A stretch of 64,000 nt of DNA, taken from assembly GCF_026898115.1 (NCBI RefSeq), contig NZ_CP114036.1, positions 8,736,001-8,800,000 on the forward strand. Reading direction: 5' to 3'. The translations under genes were made by a program, and so were the position numbers. Every line of letters begins with the position of its first letter. Within the stretch, counting starts at the first letter, position 1. This document shows, piece after piece, positions 18,840-27,104 of the stretch. The DNA is from Streptomyces sp. S465. GTDB lineage: Bacteria; Actinomycetota; Actinomycetes; Streptomycetales; Streptomycetaceae. Below the pieces are notes generated by a model. It was not told where the DNA came from. It made no database searches and worked only from the letters and a program-made list of their open reading frames with translations.

Positions 18840-20051
18840 GTGTCCACGACACCCTCTTCCCCGCTGCACCTCGCCGTCGCTCTCGACGGGACCGGCTGGC
18901 ATCCCGCCTCCTGGCGCGATCCGGTGGCCCGGCCCCGGGACCTGTTCACCGCCGGGTACTGGGCCGATCTGGTCGCCGAGGCCGAGCGCGGTCTGCTCGA
19001 CTTCGTGACCTTCGAGGACGGCCTCGGCCTCCAGTCCACCCACCGCCTCCAGCCGGACGACCGCACCGACCAGGTCCGCGGACGCCTGGACGCCGTCCTC
19101 CTCGCGGCCCGTATCGCCCCGCTGACCCGGCACATAGGGCTGGTCCCGACCACGGTGGTCACCCACACCGAGCCGTTCCACATCTCCAAGGCCATCGCGA
19201 CCCTCGACTACGTCAGCACCGGACGGGCCGGTCTGCGGGTGCGGGTCACCGCGCGCCCGAACGAGGCCGCGCACTTCGGCCGCCGTACGATCCCCCGCCT
19301 CGACGACTACGAGAGCCCGGCCGCGCGGGAGGTGCTGACCGACCTCTTCGACGAGGCCGCCGACTACGTGGAGGTGGTGCGCAGGCTCTGGGACAGCTGG
19401 GAGGACGACGCGGAGATCCGGGACACCGCCACCGGCCGCTTCATCGACCGCGACAAGCTGCACTACATCGACTTCGAGGGCAGGTACTTCACCGTGAAGG
19501 GCCCGTCCATCACCCCCCGCCCGCCGCAGGGCCAGCCCCTCGTCAGCGCCCTGGCGCACCGGACCGTCGCCTACCGGCTGGTGGCCCGCCAGGCCGACAT
19601 CGGCTACGTCACCCCGCACGATCCCGGCGAGGCCCGCTCGATCGTCGCGGAGATCCGTGCCGAGCAGGAGGCGGCCGGCCGGGCCGGCCGGCCCCTGCAC
19701 ATCTTCGGTGACCTCGTGATCTTCCTCGACGACGACCCGGCCGCCGCGACGGCCCGACGTGAGCGGCTCGACGCCCTCGCCGGATACCCGTACGCCGGCG
19801 ACGCCCGCGTCTTCACCGGCACCCCCGCCCAACTCGCGGACACGCTACAGGAGTTGCGGTCCGCGGGGCTGAGCGGTTTCCGGCTGCGTCCGGCCGTCCT
19901 CGGCCACGACCTCCCGGCGATCACCCGGGAGCTGGTCCCCGAACTCCAGCGCCGGGGAGTCTTCCGCCGCGCCTACGAGGCCGACACCCTGCGCGGTCTG
20001 CTGGGCCTGGCCCGCCCCGCCAACCGCTACGCCGCCACCGCGACCGCCTGA
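18840..20051 (+). CDS. LLM-class flavin-dependent monooxygenase
   Basis: A 403-residue luciferase-like (TIM-barrel) monooxygenase that would use reduced FMN and oxygen. Visible: LHLAVALDGTGWHPASWR at the start, AERGLLDFVTFEDGLGLQS, GLVPTTVVTHTEPFHISKAIATLD (quoted in parts: IGLVPTTVVT, EPFHISKA), and a C-terminal region GRPLHIFGDLVIFLD. It resembles the NtaA/SnaA/SsuD-like branch used to open organosulfur compounds or chelators. GTG start at 18840 with AGGAAGG nine bases upstream. The cysteine-type leader peptide upstream and a second monooxygenase 22 bases downstream suggest an operon for sulfur scavenging. No reductase or transporter gene is linked, so FMNH2 must come from elsewhere. Confidence 0.85.
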   Translation: MSTTPSSPLHLAVALDGTGWHPASWRDPVARPRDLFTAGYWADLVAEAERGLLDFVTFEDGLGLQSTHRLQPDDRTDQVRGRLDAVLLAARIAPLTRHIGLVPTTVVTHTEPFHISKAIATLDYVSTGRAGLRVRVTARPNEAAHFGRRTIPRLDDYESPAAREVLTDLFDEAADYVEVVRRLWDSWEDDAEIRDTATGRFIDRDKLHYIDFEGRYFTVKGPSITPRPPQGQPLVSALAHRTVAYRLVARQADIGYVTPHDPGEARSIVAEIRAEQEAAGRAGRPLHIFGDLVIFLDDDPAAATARRERLDALAGYPYAGDARVFTGTPAQLADTLQELRSAGLSGFRLRPAVLGHDLPAITRELVPELQRRGVFRRAYEADTLRGLLGLARPANRYAATATA

Positions 20052-20073
20052 GCCGGAGGGACACCGAACGACC

Positions 20074-21447
20074 ATGAGCAAGCCGCTGAAGCAGATCCAC
20101 CTGGCAGCCCACTTCCCCGGCGTCAACAACACCACCGTGTGGAGCGACCCGGAGGCCGGCAGCCACATCGAGTTCAGCTCCTTCGCCCACTTCGCGCGCA
20201 CCGCCGAACGCGCCAAGTTCGACTTTCTCTTCCTCGCCGAGGGGCTGCGGCTGCGCGAACAGGGCGGGAAAATCTACGACTTGGACGTCGTGGGCCGCCC
20301 CGACACCTTCACCGTGCTGGCCGCGCTCGCCGCCGTCACCGAACACCTCGGCCTGACCGGCACGATCAACTCCACGTTCAACGAGCCCTACGAGGTCGCC
20401 CGGCAGTTCGCCAGCCTCGACCACCTCTCCGGCGGCCGCTCCGCGTGGAACGTCGTCACCTCATGGGACGCCTTCACCGGCGAGAACTTCCGCCGCGGCG
20501 GATTCCTCCCGCAGGAGGAGCGCTACTCGCGGGCGAAGGAGTTCCTGGCCACCGCGGGCGAACTCTTCGACTCCTGGCGCGGCGACGAGATCCTCGCCGA
20601 CCAGGCCGGCGGCACCTTCCTGCGCGACGCGAAGGCCGGGTCGTTCGTCCACACCGGCCGGCACTTCGACATCGAGGGCCAATTCGACGTGCCCCGCTCC
20701 CCGCAGGGCCGCCCGGTCATCTTCCAGGCCGGTGACTCGGACGAGGGCCGCGAGTTCGCCGCCTCCAGCGCCGACGCCATCTTCAGCCGGTACGCCACCT
20801 TGCAGGACGGCCAGGCCTTCTACACGGACGTCAAGAACCGGCTGGCCGCGTACGGCCGACGCCACGACCAGCTGCTGATCCTGCCCGCCGCCACCTTCGT
20901 CCTCGGCGACACCGACGCCGAGGCCGAGGAACTGGCCAAGGAGGTGCGCCGCCAGCAGGTCAGCGGGGCCACGGCCATCAAGCACCTGGAGTTCGTCTGG
21001 AACCGGGACCTGTCCTCCTACGACCCGGACGGCCCGCTCCCCGACGTCGACCCGGATGTCGGCGAGGACCACATCGCCCGGGGCCGGGCCCAGGTGCGCA
21101 TGTACCGCGACCCGCTGGCCACCGCCCGCGAGTGGCGGGAGCTCGCCGCCGCCAACAACTGGTCCATCCGCGACCTCATCATCGAGACCGGCAACCGGCA
21201 GAGCTTCATCGGCTCCCCGGCCACCGTCGCGAAGACCATCAACGACTTCGTCCAGGCCGACGCGAGCGACGGTTTCATCCTCGTCCCGCACATCACCCCC
21301 GGCGGCCTCGACGGCTTCGCCGACAAGGTCGTGCCGCTGCTCCAGGAACAGGGCGTCTTCCGCACGGAGTACCAGGGCCCGACCCTGCGCGACCACCTCG
21401 GGCTCGCCCATCCGGACGACGCGCGGGACGAGCGGGTGGCGTCGTGA
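20074..21447 (+). CDS. NtaA/SnaA/DszA-family flavin monooxygenase
   Basis: A 457-residue monooxygenase of the NtaA/SnaA/SoxA (DszA) family. Typical landmarks: KQIHLAAHFPGVNNTTVW near the N-terminus, FDFLFLAEGLRLREQGG, VVGRPDTFTVLAALA, LDHLSGGRSAWNVVTSWD and SPQGRPVIFQAGDSDEGREF. DszA uses FMNH2 to oxidise dibenzothiophene sulfone; relatives act on nitrilotriacetate, pristinamycin or alkyl sulfones. It is translated 22 bases after the first LLM gene and thus shares its leader. A GGAGG is present but 13 bases from the ATG. With the leader peptide, the pair most plausibly releases sulfite from an organosulfur compound (inference). Confidence 0.88.
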   Translation: MSKPLKQIHLAAHFPGVNNTTVWSDPEAGSHIEFSSFAHFARTAERAKFDFLFLAEGLRLREQGGKIYDLDVVGRPDTFTVLAALAAVTEHLGLTGTINSTFNEPYEVARQFASLDHLSGGRSAWNVVTSWDAFTGENFRRGGFLPQEERYSRAKEFLATAGELFDSWRGDEILADQAGGTFLRDAKAGSFVHTGRHFDIEGQFDVPRSPQGRPVIFQAGDSDEGREFAASSADAIFSRYATLQDGQAFYTDVKNRLAAYGRRHDQLLILPAATFVLGDTDAEAEELAKEVRRQQVSGATAIKHLEFVWNRDLSSYDPDGPLPDVDPDVGEDHIARGRAQVRMYRDPLATAREWRELAAANNWSIRDLIIETGNRQSFIGSPATVAKTINDFVQADASDGFILVPHITPGGLDGFADKVVPLLQEQGVFRTEYQGPTLRDHLGLAHPDDARDERVAS

Positions 21448-21482
21448 CGCGGTGACACGTGGTTCCGGGTGGTGACCCGGAT

Positions 21483-21510
21483 GCCCCGCACCGTACCGCC
21501 GGTGCGGGGC
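21483..21510. terminator. Bidirectional terminator between convergent genes
   Basis: Perfect 11-base arms GCCCCGCACCG (21483-21493) and CGGTGCGGGGC (21500-21510) with a six-base loop, midway between the monooxygenase stop and the stop of the opposing hydrolase gene. Confidence 0.85.
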
Positions 21511-21516
21511 ACGGTG

Positions 21517-22242
21517 TCAGCCGAGCTTGAGCAGCAGTTCGGAGAGCTCGGCCGGCATGGTGATCATGCAGTCGTGGCCGGTCGCCAGTTCCCACACCTG
21601 TGCCGGGGTGCCGTTGGGCTGGATCGCGGGGACGGGGCGCCGGTCGAAGCCTTCCGGCTTGTTGGCGACGCAGTGGATGTGCGTCCGCGGGATCGTGCGC
21701 GCGGCCGGATTGTCCAGCCGGACCGGCTGCTGGAGGCAGCGCACCGGCTGGTCCGACAGCATCGTGCGCAGCCAGGCGACGTCCGCCGGGTCGGTGACCC
21801 CGAACAGGCCGGCCGGCGGCGGCATTTCCGGCAGCGGCGGAACCCGCCAGCCGCTGTCGGACTTCGTGGCGAGATCGATCAGGGACTGGGTCACGGGCAT
21901 GACATCGGCCGCGGTCTCGCCGTCCTCCGGGACCATCGCGTCGAGGTAGACCAGCTGTGCGATCCGCTCCGGGACCTGGTTGGCCACGGACGAGATGACC
22001 AGCCCGGCGTAGCTGTGTCCCACCAGGACCATCTCGGTGAGGTCTTCCTCGCTGATCAGCCCGACGATGTCGTCGACGTGCGTGTTCAGCCCCACCTCGG
22101 GGCTGAGCAGATGTGCCTTGTCGCCGTAGCCGGTCAGCGACGGGGCGAACACCCGGTGCCCGGCCGACGTCAGCAACGGGACCACCCGGTCCCAGCACCG
22201 GCCGCTGTGCCAGGAACCGTGCACCAGCAGATACGTAGACAT
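21517..22242 (-). CDS. Alpha/beta hydrolase (EstC/methyl-esterase-like)
   Basis: A 241-residue alpha/beta hydrolase. Oxyanion-hole segment HGSWHSGRCWD near residue 8, nucleophile elbow GHSYAG (Ser about residue 76), acid region IHCVANKPEGF and catalytic His in LATGHDCMI near the C-terminus. The overall pattern resembles plant-type methyl esterase/hydroxynitrile-lyase-like esterases common in actinomycetes. The ATG at 22242 is preceded by an AAGGAG site. It is divergent from the XRE regulator; the 170-base intergenic region has an inverted repeat with arms GTGGTCGTC (22259-22267) and GACGACCAC (22310-22318), so co-regulation is likely. The substrate is unknown. Confidence 0.87.
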   Translation of the reverse strand: MSTYLLVHGSWHSGRCWDRVVPLLTSAGHRVFAPSLTGYGDKAHLLSPEVGLNTHVDDIVGLISEEDLTEMVLVGHSYAGLVISSVANQVPERIAQLVYLDAMVPEDGETAADVMPVTQSLIDLATKSDSGWRVPPLPEMPPPAGLFGVTDPADVAWLRTMLSDQPVRCLQQPVRLDNPAARTIPRTHIHCVANKPEGFDRRPVPAIQPNGTPAQVWELATGHDCMITMPAELSELLLKLG

Positions 22243-22412
22243 GATCGCGCTCCTTGCCGTGGTCGTCGGCGCTGGGTCGTCCGCGCCGGGGACGTGGAAA
22301 CCGTCCTCGGACGACCACGTTGCCGCCCGGGTCCTGACCGAGCGAGGGTCCCCGCGATCCTGGGGGTGACAGGACCAGGCACGCGCGCGGTCGCGCGGAT
22401 TACAGTGCCCAG

Positions 22413-23306
22413 ATGACCGACGAACCGAACCTGCTGGGCGATTACGTGCGCGCCCGCCGCGAGCTCGTCACCCCGGACCAGGTCGGCATCCCCGTCCTGG
22501 GGGTACGGCGCGTGCCGGGGCTGCGCCGGGAAGAGGTCGCGATGCTCGCCGGCATCAGCGCCGACTACTACCTGCGCCTGGAACAGGGCCGCGACCGCAA
22601 CCCCTCGGTGCAGGTCCTGGAGTCGCTCGCCCGCGTGCTCCAGCTCGACGACGCCGCGACGGCACATCTGCTGCGCCTCGGCGCCGGCCGACCCCGACGG
22701 CGCCGGCGCCGCCCCCGCAAGGAGACCGTCCCCGCCGGCATCGCCCAGCTCGTCGCCATGCTCCCGCTCCCTGCCTGGGTCGAGGGCCGCTACTTCGACG
22801 TCCTCGCCGCCAACGCCCTGGCGACCGCTCTGTCACCGCGCCTCGCGGTGGGGGCCAACCGGCTGCGGGACGTGTTCCTCGACCCCGCCGAGCAGGCCCT
22901 CTACCCGGACTGGGAGAAGACCATCGCGAGCATGGTCGCCAGCTTCCGCGAGTCCGTCGGCACCGATACGGACGACCCCCGGTTCATCGAGCTGGTCGGC
23001 GAGCTCTCGCTCGCCAGTCCCCACTTCAGCCGGCTCTGGGCCCGCCATGACGTACGGGTGTGTGAAGGCACATCCATACGGGTCGACCACCCCCAGGTCG
23101 GTGGCCTTCAGCTGCACCGGGAGCGGCTGGGCATCGACGGTGCCCCGGGCCAGCGGCTCGTCGTCAACCACCCGGACCCCGGCAGCGACGACGCCGACAA
23201 ACTGGCACTCCTCGCCTCCGCCACGCGGACACCGGCTCCCCACCAGGAGGCGACGGCACGGCCGTCCGCGCCGGATCAGCGGTGTGCGGGCAGGGTGATG
23301 CCGTAA
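22413..23306 (+). CDS. XRE-family regulator with MmyB-like ligand domain
   Basis: A 297-residue regulator: HTH_31 domain at the start (LGDYVRARRELVTPD then GLRREEVAMLAGISADYYLR, LEQGRDRNPSVQVL) and a C-terminal MmyB-like domain (about 105-270, LPLPAWVEGRYFDVLAANAL). MmyB-type domains may bind fatty acids; targets are commonly the adjacent divergent oxidoreductase or hydrolase, here the alpha/beta hydrolase. No ribosome site precedes the ATG, but TACAGT (22401-22406) is placed so that the predicted transcript starts at the ATG, implying leaderless translation. Its last 31 bases overlap the end of the opposing activator gene. Confidence 0.88.
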   Translation: MTDEPNLLGDYVRARRELVTPDQVGIPVLGVRRVPGLRREEVAMLAGISADYYLRLEQGRDRNPSVQVLESLARVLQLDDAATAHLLRLGAGRPRRRRRRPRKETVPAGIAQLVAMLPLPAWVEGRYFDVLAANALATALSPRLAVGANRLRDVFLDPAEQALYPDWEKTIASMVASFRESVGTDTDDPRFIELVGELSLASPHFSRLWARHDVRVCEGTSIRVDHPQVGGLQLHRERLGIDGAPGQRLVVNHPDPGSDDADKLALLASATRTPAPHQEATARPSAPDQRCAGRVMP

Positions 23307-25204
23307 GCCCGCATCTTGCGGTAGATCGTGGTGCGTGAGATGCCGAGCCGCTGGGCCGCGAGCAGCTTGTTGCCGTCGGCCTCCAGCAGCGCCGCCACCA
23401 GGGTGTCGCGCTCCGCGGTCTCCCAGGCGCTCAGCGACCGGTGGCCGGCGGCGTGCAGGGACGGCGGCAGGTCGCGGGATTCGACGCGGTAGGTGCGGCG
23501 CCCCGCGGCGGCCTTGCGCAGCACGGACTCCAACTGGCGGACGTTTCCCGGCCAGTCCTGCCGGCGCAGCAGCGGCAGTACGTCGGGAGCGCACTCCACT
23601 CCCGCGTCGACGCGCCGCAGCAGGGTTTCGACCAGCGCCGGCAGATCGGCCAGACGGTGTCGCAGCGGCGGTACGGTGACCGCCTCCGCGAAGCAGCGCA
23701 GCAGAGCGTCCGGTTCCTCGGGAGTGTGGACCAAGGTGGCCACGATCCACGTGCCCCGCGCCGCCGCGGCGGACAGCGCCTGGGCGACGGCCGGAGCCTG
23801 CGCGGTGGCCACGGCGTCGAGGTGGCGCAGCACCAGGGTCCGGCCGGGGCCGGCGGGCGCGGAGCCCAGCGCGTGCGGCAGTCCGTCCGGGAGGGGCGCG
23901 TCACCCGGACCGGTGGCCTCGTCCGCGTACCGGGAGTCCGCGTACCGGGAGTCCGCGTACCGGGAGTCCACGTGCTGCGGGTCCGTGTACCGCGGGTCCG
24001 CGTACCGGGGGTCCGCGGCGTCGACGACCACCGGCGCCCAGGCCGCCCCGGCGAACGCGTGTGCCGCGCGGGCCAGAGCGGACTTCCCCGTGCCGGCCTC
24101 GCCGTAGATGAGCAGCGGCACCCGGTCACGGGCGCAGCGCGCCGCCGTGCGGGACACGGTGTTCCACGCGGGATCGGTTCCGGCCAGTCCGGGCAGCGGG
24201 CACGGCCTGGTGGGCCCGCCGCCCGGTCCGCCCTGCTTACCCGGTCCGCCGGGGGAGCGGCTCCCCGCCGTCCGGTGCGGTTCCTCCGCCGCCGGCGAGT
24301 CGTCGAAGGTCAGGTCCAGCAGATAGCCGGCCTTGCCGGCCGGGCCGTCCACCCGGCGGCAGCGCACCAGCACGGACTGGCCACCGGTCAGCTGCACCCT
24401 CCGGCGGGTGCGTGGGGCGTGGTCCAGCTCGGCCGCGGCCTCGTGCAGCAGCCGGTGGTCGTCGCCGGTCAGCCGTCCCGCCGCGGCGGAGTTGGCGAGC
24501 AGCAGATCCTGGCCGAGGCAGAGCACGGGCCGGCTGCCGTAGTGGGTCGCCTGCCGGAACGCCTCCAGCAGGGCGTGCTCACACGTGGTGCCGAACTCGT
24601 ACAGCATCCGCTCGACGTCGTCGGCGGCCTCCTGCGCCAGGGCGGCCATCAGCGAGCCCGCCGGGCCGTTCCAGCAGGTCAGGTTGATGGCGCCCTCGAC
24701 CCGCCCGCTGATCGGATTGCGGATCGGGGAGGCCGCGCAGGAAACCTTCTGGAGGCGCTCGTTGAAGTGCTCGGTGCCCAGCACCACGGAGGAGCGGCGC
24801 TCCTCCAGTGCCATTCCGATGCCGTTCGTGCCGACGAACTGCTCCGCGTAGCTGAATCCGGGCGCCAGCTTCACCCGGTCCAGATGGGCGGACAGCCGCG
24901 CCTCCCCGACGCGGCGATCGCGCACCCAGCCCTTCCGGTCGGTGACGATGACACACACGTCGGAACCGGCCAGCGTCTGCTCCAGCCGGTCCAGCACGGG
25001 CGCCGCCGCACGGATCAGGCGGCTCTCCCGGTCGTAGTCCGGCTGATAGGGAACGGTCACCTCGTCGATGCCGATCCCCAGGTGCTTGCAACGCTGCCAG
25101 GAGTCGCGGATCTTCTCGGGCACGACCGAAGCCGGTGGTTCCGCGCTCTGGAGGAAGTTCAGGCGTGCCCGTGCGATGTTCTGTTCCCGCGCTGTGATGT
25201 CCAT
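23276..25204 (-). CDS. AcoR-like GAF/AAA+/Fis transcriptional activator
   Basis: A 642-residue regulator of the AcoR class. Order: N-terminal segment with IRDSWQRCKHLGI, GAF (about 75-225, with VKLAPGFSYAEQFVGTNGIG), a PAS-like stretch, a Gly/Pro-rich linker, a AAA+ domain (Walker A GEAGTGKSALA) whose middle is interrupted by a 30-residue Asp-Ser-Arg-Tyr-Ala repeat, and a C-terminal Fis HTH (LAAQRLGISRTTIYRKM). The GAFTGA sigma54 loop is absent, so it must act with another sigma factor. Start at ATG 25204 with GGAGA upstream. It is divergent from an acetoin/diacetyl-reductase-like SDR gene, matching the acetoin-catabolism role of AcoR; that target is inferred. Confidence 0.87.
   Translation of the reverse strand: MDITAREQNIARARLNFLQSAEPPASVVPEKIRDSWQRCKHLGIGIDEVTVPYQPDYDRESRLIRAAAPVLDRLEQTLAGSDVCVIVTDRKGWVRDRRVGEARLSAHLDRVKLAPGFSYAEQFVGTNGIGMALEERRSSVVLGTEHFNERLQKVSCAASPIRNPISGRVEGAINLTCWNGPAGSLMAALAQEAADDVERMLYEFGTTCEHALLEAFRQATHYGSRPVLCLGQDLLLANSAAAGRLTGDDHRLLHEAAAELDHAPRTRRRVQLTGGQSVLVRCRRVDGPAGKAGYLLDLTFDDSPAAEEPHRTAGSRSPGGPGKQGGPGGGPTRPCPLPGLAGTDPAWNTVSRTAARCARDRVPLLIYGEAGTGKSALARAAHAFAGAAWAPVVVDAADPRYADPRYTDPQHVDSRYADSRYADSRYADEATGPGDAPLPDGLPHALGSAPAGPGRTLVLRHLDAVATAQAPAVAQALSAAAARGTWIVATLVHTPEEPDALLRCFAEAVTVPPLRHRLADLPALVETLLRRVDAGVECAPDVLPLLRRQDWPGNVRQLESVLRKAAAGRRTYRVESRDLPPSLHAAGHRSLSAWETAERDTLVAALLEADGNKLLAAQRLGISRTTIYRKMRAYGITLPAHR
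23925..24014. repeat. Six 15-base in-frame tandem repeats
   Basis: Units of 15 bases (GCGTACCGGGAGTCC and variants); the first three are identical and the last three diverge. On the minus strand they encode D-S-R-Y-A / D-P-R-Y-A steps inside the AAA+ domain, between Walker A and Walker B, of the AcoR-like activator. Confidence 0.9.
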
Positions 25205-25380
25205 GGGCGAGGTGTCTCCGGGGGAGTGTTTCAGCCATATTACGAACGCCCGGCTTGAACGCAAGATCTCTCGCAACAACAGCGGAATCGACATGCGGGG
25301 CCCGCTCCGGCGGCAGCACGCCCCCGTGTTCCACATTGAAAAAGTCGACGGCGCCGGTCGCCCCCACGCTGATGGACATG

Positions 25381-25406
25381 GCGGACCGCAGAGGGACGCG
25401 GTCCGC
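25381..25406. promoter_or_regulatory. Inverted repeat upstream of the SDR gene
   Basis: Nine-base perfect arms GCGGACCGC (25381-25389) and GCGGTCCGC (25398-25406), eight-base spacer, 43 bases before the SDR start codon. It could be an operator or a leader hairpin. It does not resemble the palindrome beside the other GAF/HTH regulator. Confidence 0.5.
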
Positions 25407-25449
25407 TCCGCCCAAGCGGAATCGAGCGGAACAGACCGGAGGAGCGTTT

Positions 25450-26229
25450 ATGACTTCCCGTATCGCCATCGTCACCGGAGCGGCCCGCGGCATCGGCCGG
25501 GGCATCGCGGAGCGGCTGGCGCAGGACGGCCTCGATGTCGCCGTCGCCGATCTGCCCGCCATGCGCGGGGAACTGGACGAGGTGGTGGCCGCCATCGAGA
25601 AGCAGGGCCGCCGGGCCCTCGCCGTGGAGACGGACGTGACGAGCAAGGAGCAGACCGACGCGCTCGTACGGGACGTGGCGGACCACTTCGGCAAGCTCGA
25701 CGTCTTCGTCGCCAACGCCGGCATCGCCCGTGTCACGCCCCTGCTGGAGACCGAACTCGAGGAGTTCGAGCAGGTCATGGCCGTGAACCTGCGCGGTGTC
25801 TTCCTCTCCTACCAGGCCGCCGCGCGGCAGATGATCGCCCAGGGCTCGGGTGGAAAGATCATCGGCGCCGCCTCGATCGTCGCCTACCGCCCCTTCGCGC
25901 TGCTCGGCCCGTACTCCGCCTCCAAGTGGGGCGTTCGCGGTCTGACGCAGGCCGCCGCCATGGAGTGGGCGAAGCACGGCATCACCGTCAACGCCTACTG
26001 CCCCGGCATCGTCGGCACCGCCATGTGGGACCTGATCGACGAGAAGCTGGCGGAGGCGGAGGGCATCGCCAAGGGCCGGGCGATCAAGAAGCATGCGGAG
26101 GCGATCGCCCTCGGCCGGGTCGAGGAGCCCGCGGACGTCGCGTCCTTCGTCTCCTACCTGGCCTCGCCGGACTCCGACTACATGACCGGCCAGTCGGTGA
26201 TGATCGACGGCGGTATCCAGTTCTCCTGA
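25450..26229 (+). CDS. SDR oxidoreductase, acetoin/diacetyl-reductase-like
   Basis: A 259-residue classical short-chain dehydrogenase: nucleotide motif TGAARGIGRGIAERL (about residues 9-23), NAG at NAGIARV, catalytic Ser in GAASIVAYRP, and YSASKWG (Tyr-x3-Lys). The C-terminus GQSVMIDGGIQFS is typical. Residues such as the FALLGPYSASK segment and length fit meso-2,3-butanediol dehydrogenase/diacetyl reductase (BudC) proteins, which interconvert acetoin, diacetyl and butanediol with NADH. A 3-oxoacyl-ACP-reductase-like or sugar dehydrogenase role cannot be excluded. GGAGGA seven bases before the ATG. Divergent from the AcoR-like activator and closed by a strong terminator, so it is a monocistronic target. 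Confidence 0.85.
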   Translation: MTSRIAIVTGAARGIGRGIAERLAQDGLDVAVADLPAMRGELDEVVAAIEKQGRRALAVETDVTSKEQTDALVRDVADHFGKLDVFVANAGIARVTPLLETELEEFEQVMAVNLRGVFLSYQAAARQMIAQGSGGKIIGAASIVAYRPFALLGPYSASKWGVRGLTQAAAMEWAKHGITVNAYCPGIVGTAMWDLIDEKLAEAEGIAKGRAIKKHAEAIALGRVEEPADVASFVSYLASPDSDYMTGQSVMIDGGIQFS

Positions 26230-26281
26230 CCCGCCCCGGGCTTTCGGCGCCGCTCGACAGCGCCGCGACGGCCGCACGCCA

Positions 26282-26315
26282 CCGCCCTCCTCGGCCCCGT
26301 GCCCGAGGAGGGCGG
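26282..26315 (+). terminator. Strong hairpin after the SDR gene
   Basis: Perfect 13-base arms 26282-26294 (CCGCCCTCCTCGG) and 26303-26315 with an eight-base loop, 53 bases past the stop codon. Confidence 0.8.
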
Positions 26316-26486
26316 CGGCGCGACCGCGGAACGGGACGGTGACCGGCGTCGGACCGCGCTCTTCGAGGTGGCCGGGGCCGCGTGCAGGCGAGCGCGGCCG
26401 CCGCGGCGCGATACAATCCGGACAAACGGAACGGTGTTCCGGCAGACGATACGGGGCACTGATCCGGTGAGCGAGGAGGAGCGCCC

Positions 26487-27104
26487 GTGAACGATGGTCC
26501 GGCGACTGGACGACGGCCCCGTCAAGCTGTCCGCGCCGACGCGCAGCGCAGCATCGACGCCCTGCTCACCGCGGCCGCCGAGGTGTTCGCCGCCTCCGGT
26601 GTGGACGCCCCGGTGCGGCAGATCACCGCCAAGGCGGGAGTCGGCGCGGGCACCCTCTACCGGCACTTCCCACAGCGCTCGGACCTCATCGCCGCCGTCT
26701 TCCGCCACGAAGTGGACGCCTGCGCCGACGCCGCCCCCTCCCTCACGGCCCAGTACGAGCCCGTCGAAGCGCTCGTCCGGTGGCTCCAGCGCTTCGCGGG
26801 CTTCATCGCCACCAAACGCGGACTCAGCGCCGCCCTGCACTCGGGGGACCCGGCCTACGACAGCCTGCCCTCCTACTTCCAGCAGCGCTTCAACCCCGTC
26901 CTCGGCGCACTCCTCGACGCCGCGGCGAAGACCGGTGAGATCCGCTCCGACGCCGACCCGGAGGAACTGCTGTACGCCGTCGCCGGCCTGACCCTGCCGG
27001 CCCAGGAAAGCGGCGGCGGCTACAACACCCAGCGCATGATCGCCCTGCTGGTCGACGGACTCCGCTACGGCGCCCGCACCGAGTCTTCCCGGTCGGCCTC
27101 CTGA
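26487..27104 (+). CDS. TetR-family regulator
   Basis: A 205-residue TetR protein: after a short Arg-rich tail the HTH reads DAPVRQITAKAGVGAGTLYR then HFPQRSDLIAAVF, and the C-terminal domain (SBD_TetR-like, FIATKRGLSAAL) is of the type common in Streptomyces. GTG start at 26487 with GAGGAG upstream. It has no divergent partner; the SDR gene upstream ends in a terminator, so this gene is probably expressed alone and its target may be the SDR region or elsewhere. Its 3' end overlaps the convergent DinB gene by 40 bases. Confidence 0.87.
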   Translation: MNDGPATGRRPRQAVRADAQRSIDALLTAAAEVFAASGVDAPVRQITAKAGVGAGTLYRHFPQRSDLIAAVFRHEVDACADAAPSLTAQYEPVEALVRWLQRFAGFIATKRGLSAALHSGDPAYDSLPSYFQQRFNPVLGALLDAAAKTGEIRSDADPEELLYAVAGLTLPAQESGGGYNTQRMIALLVDGLRYGARTESSRSAS

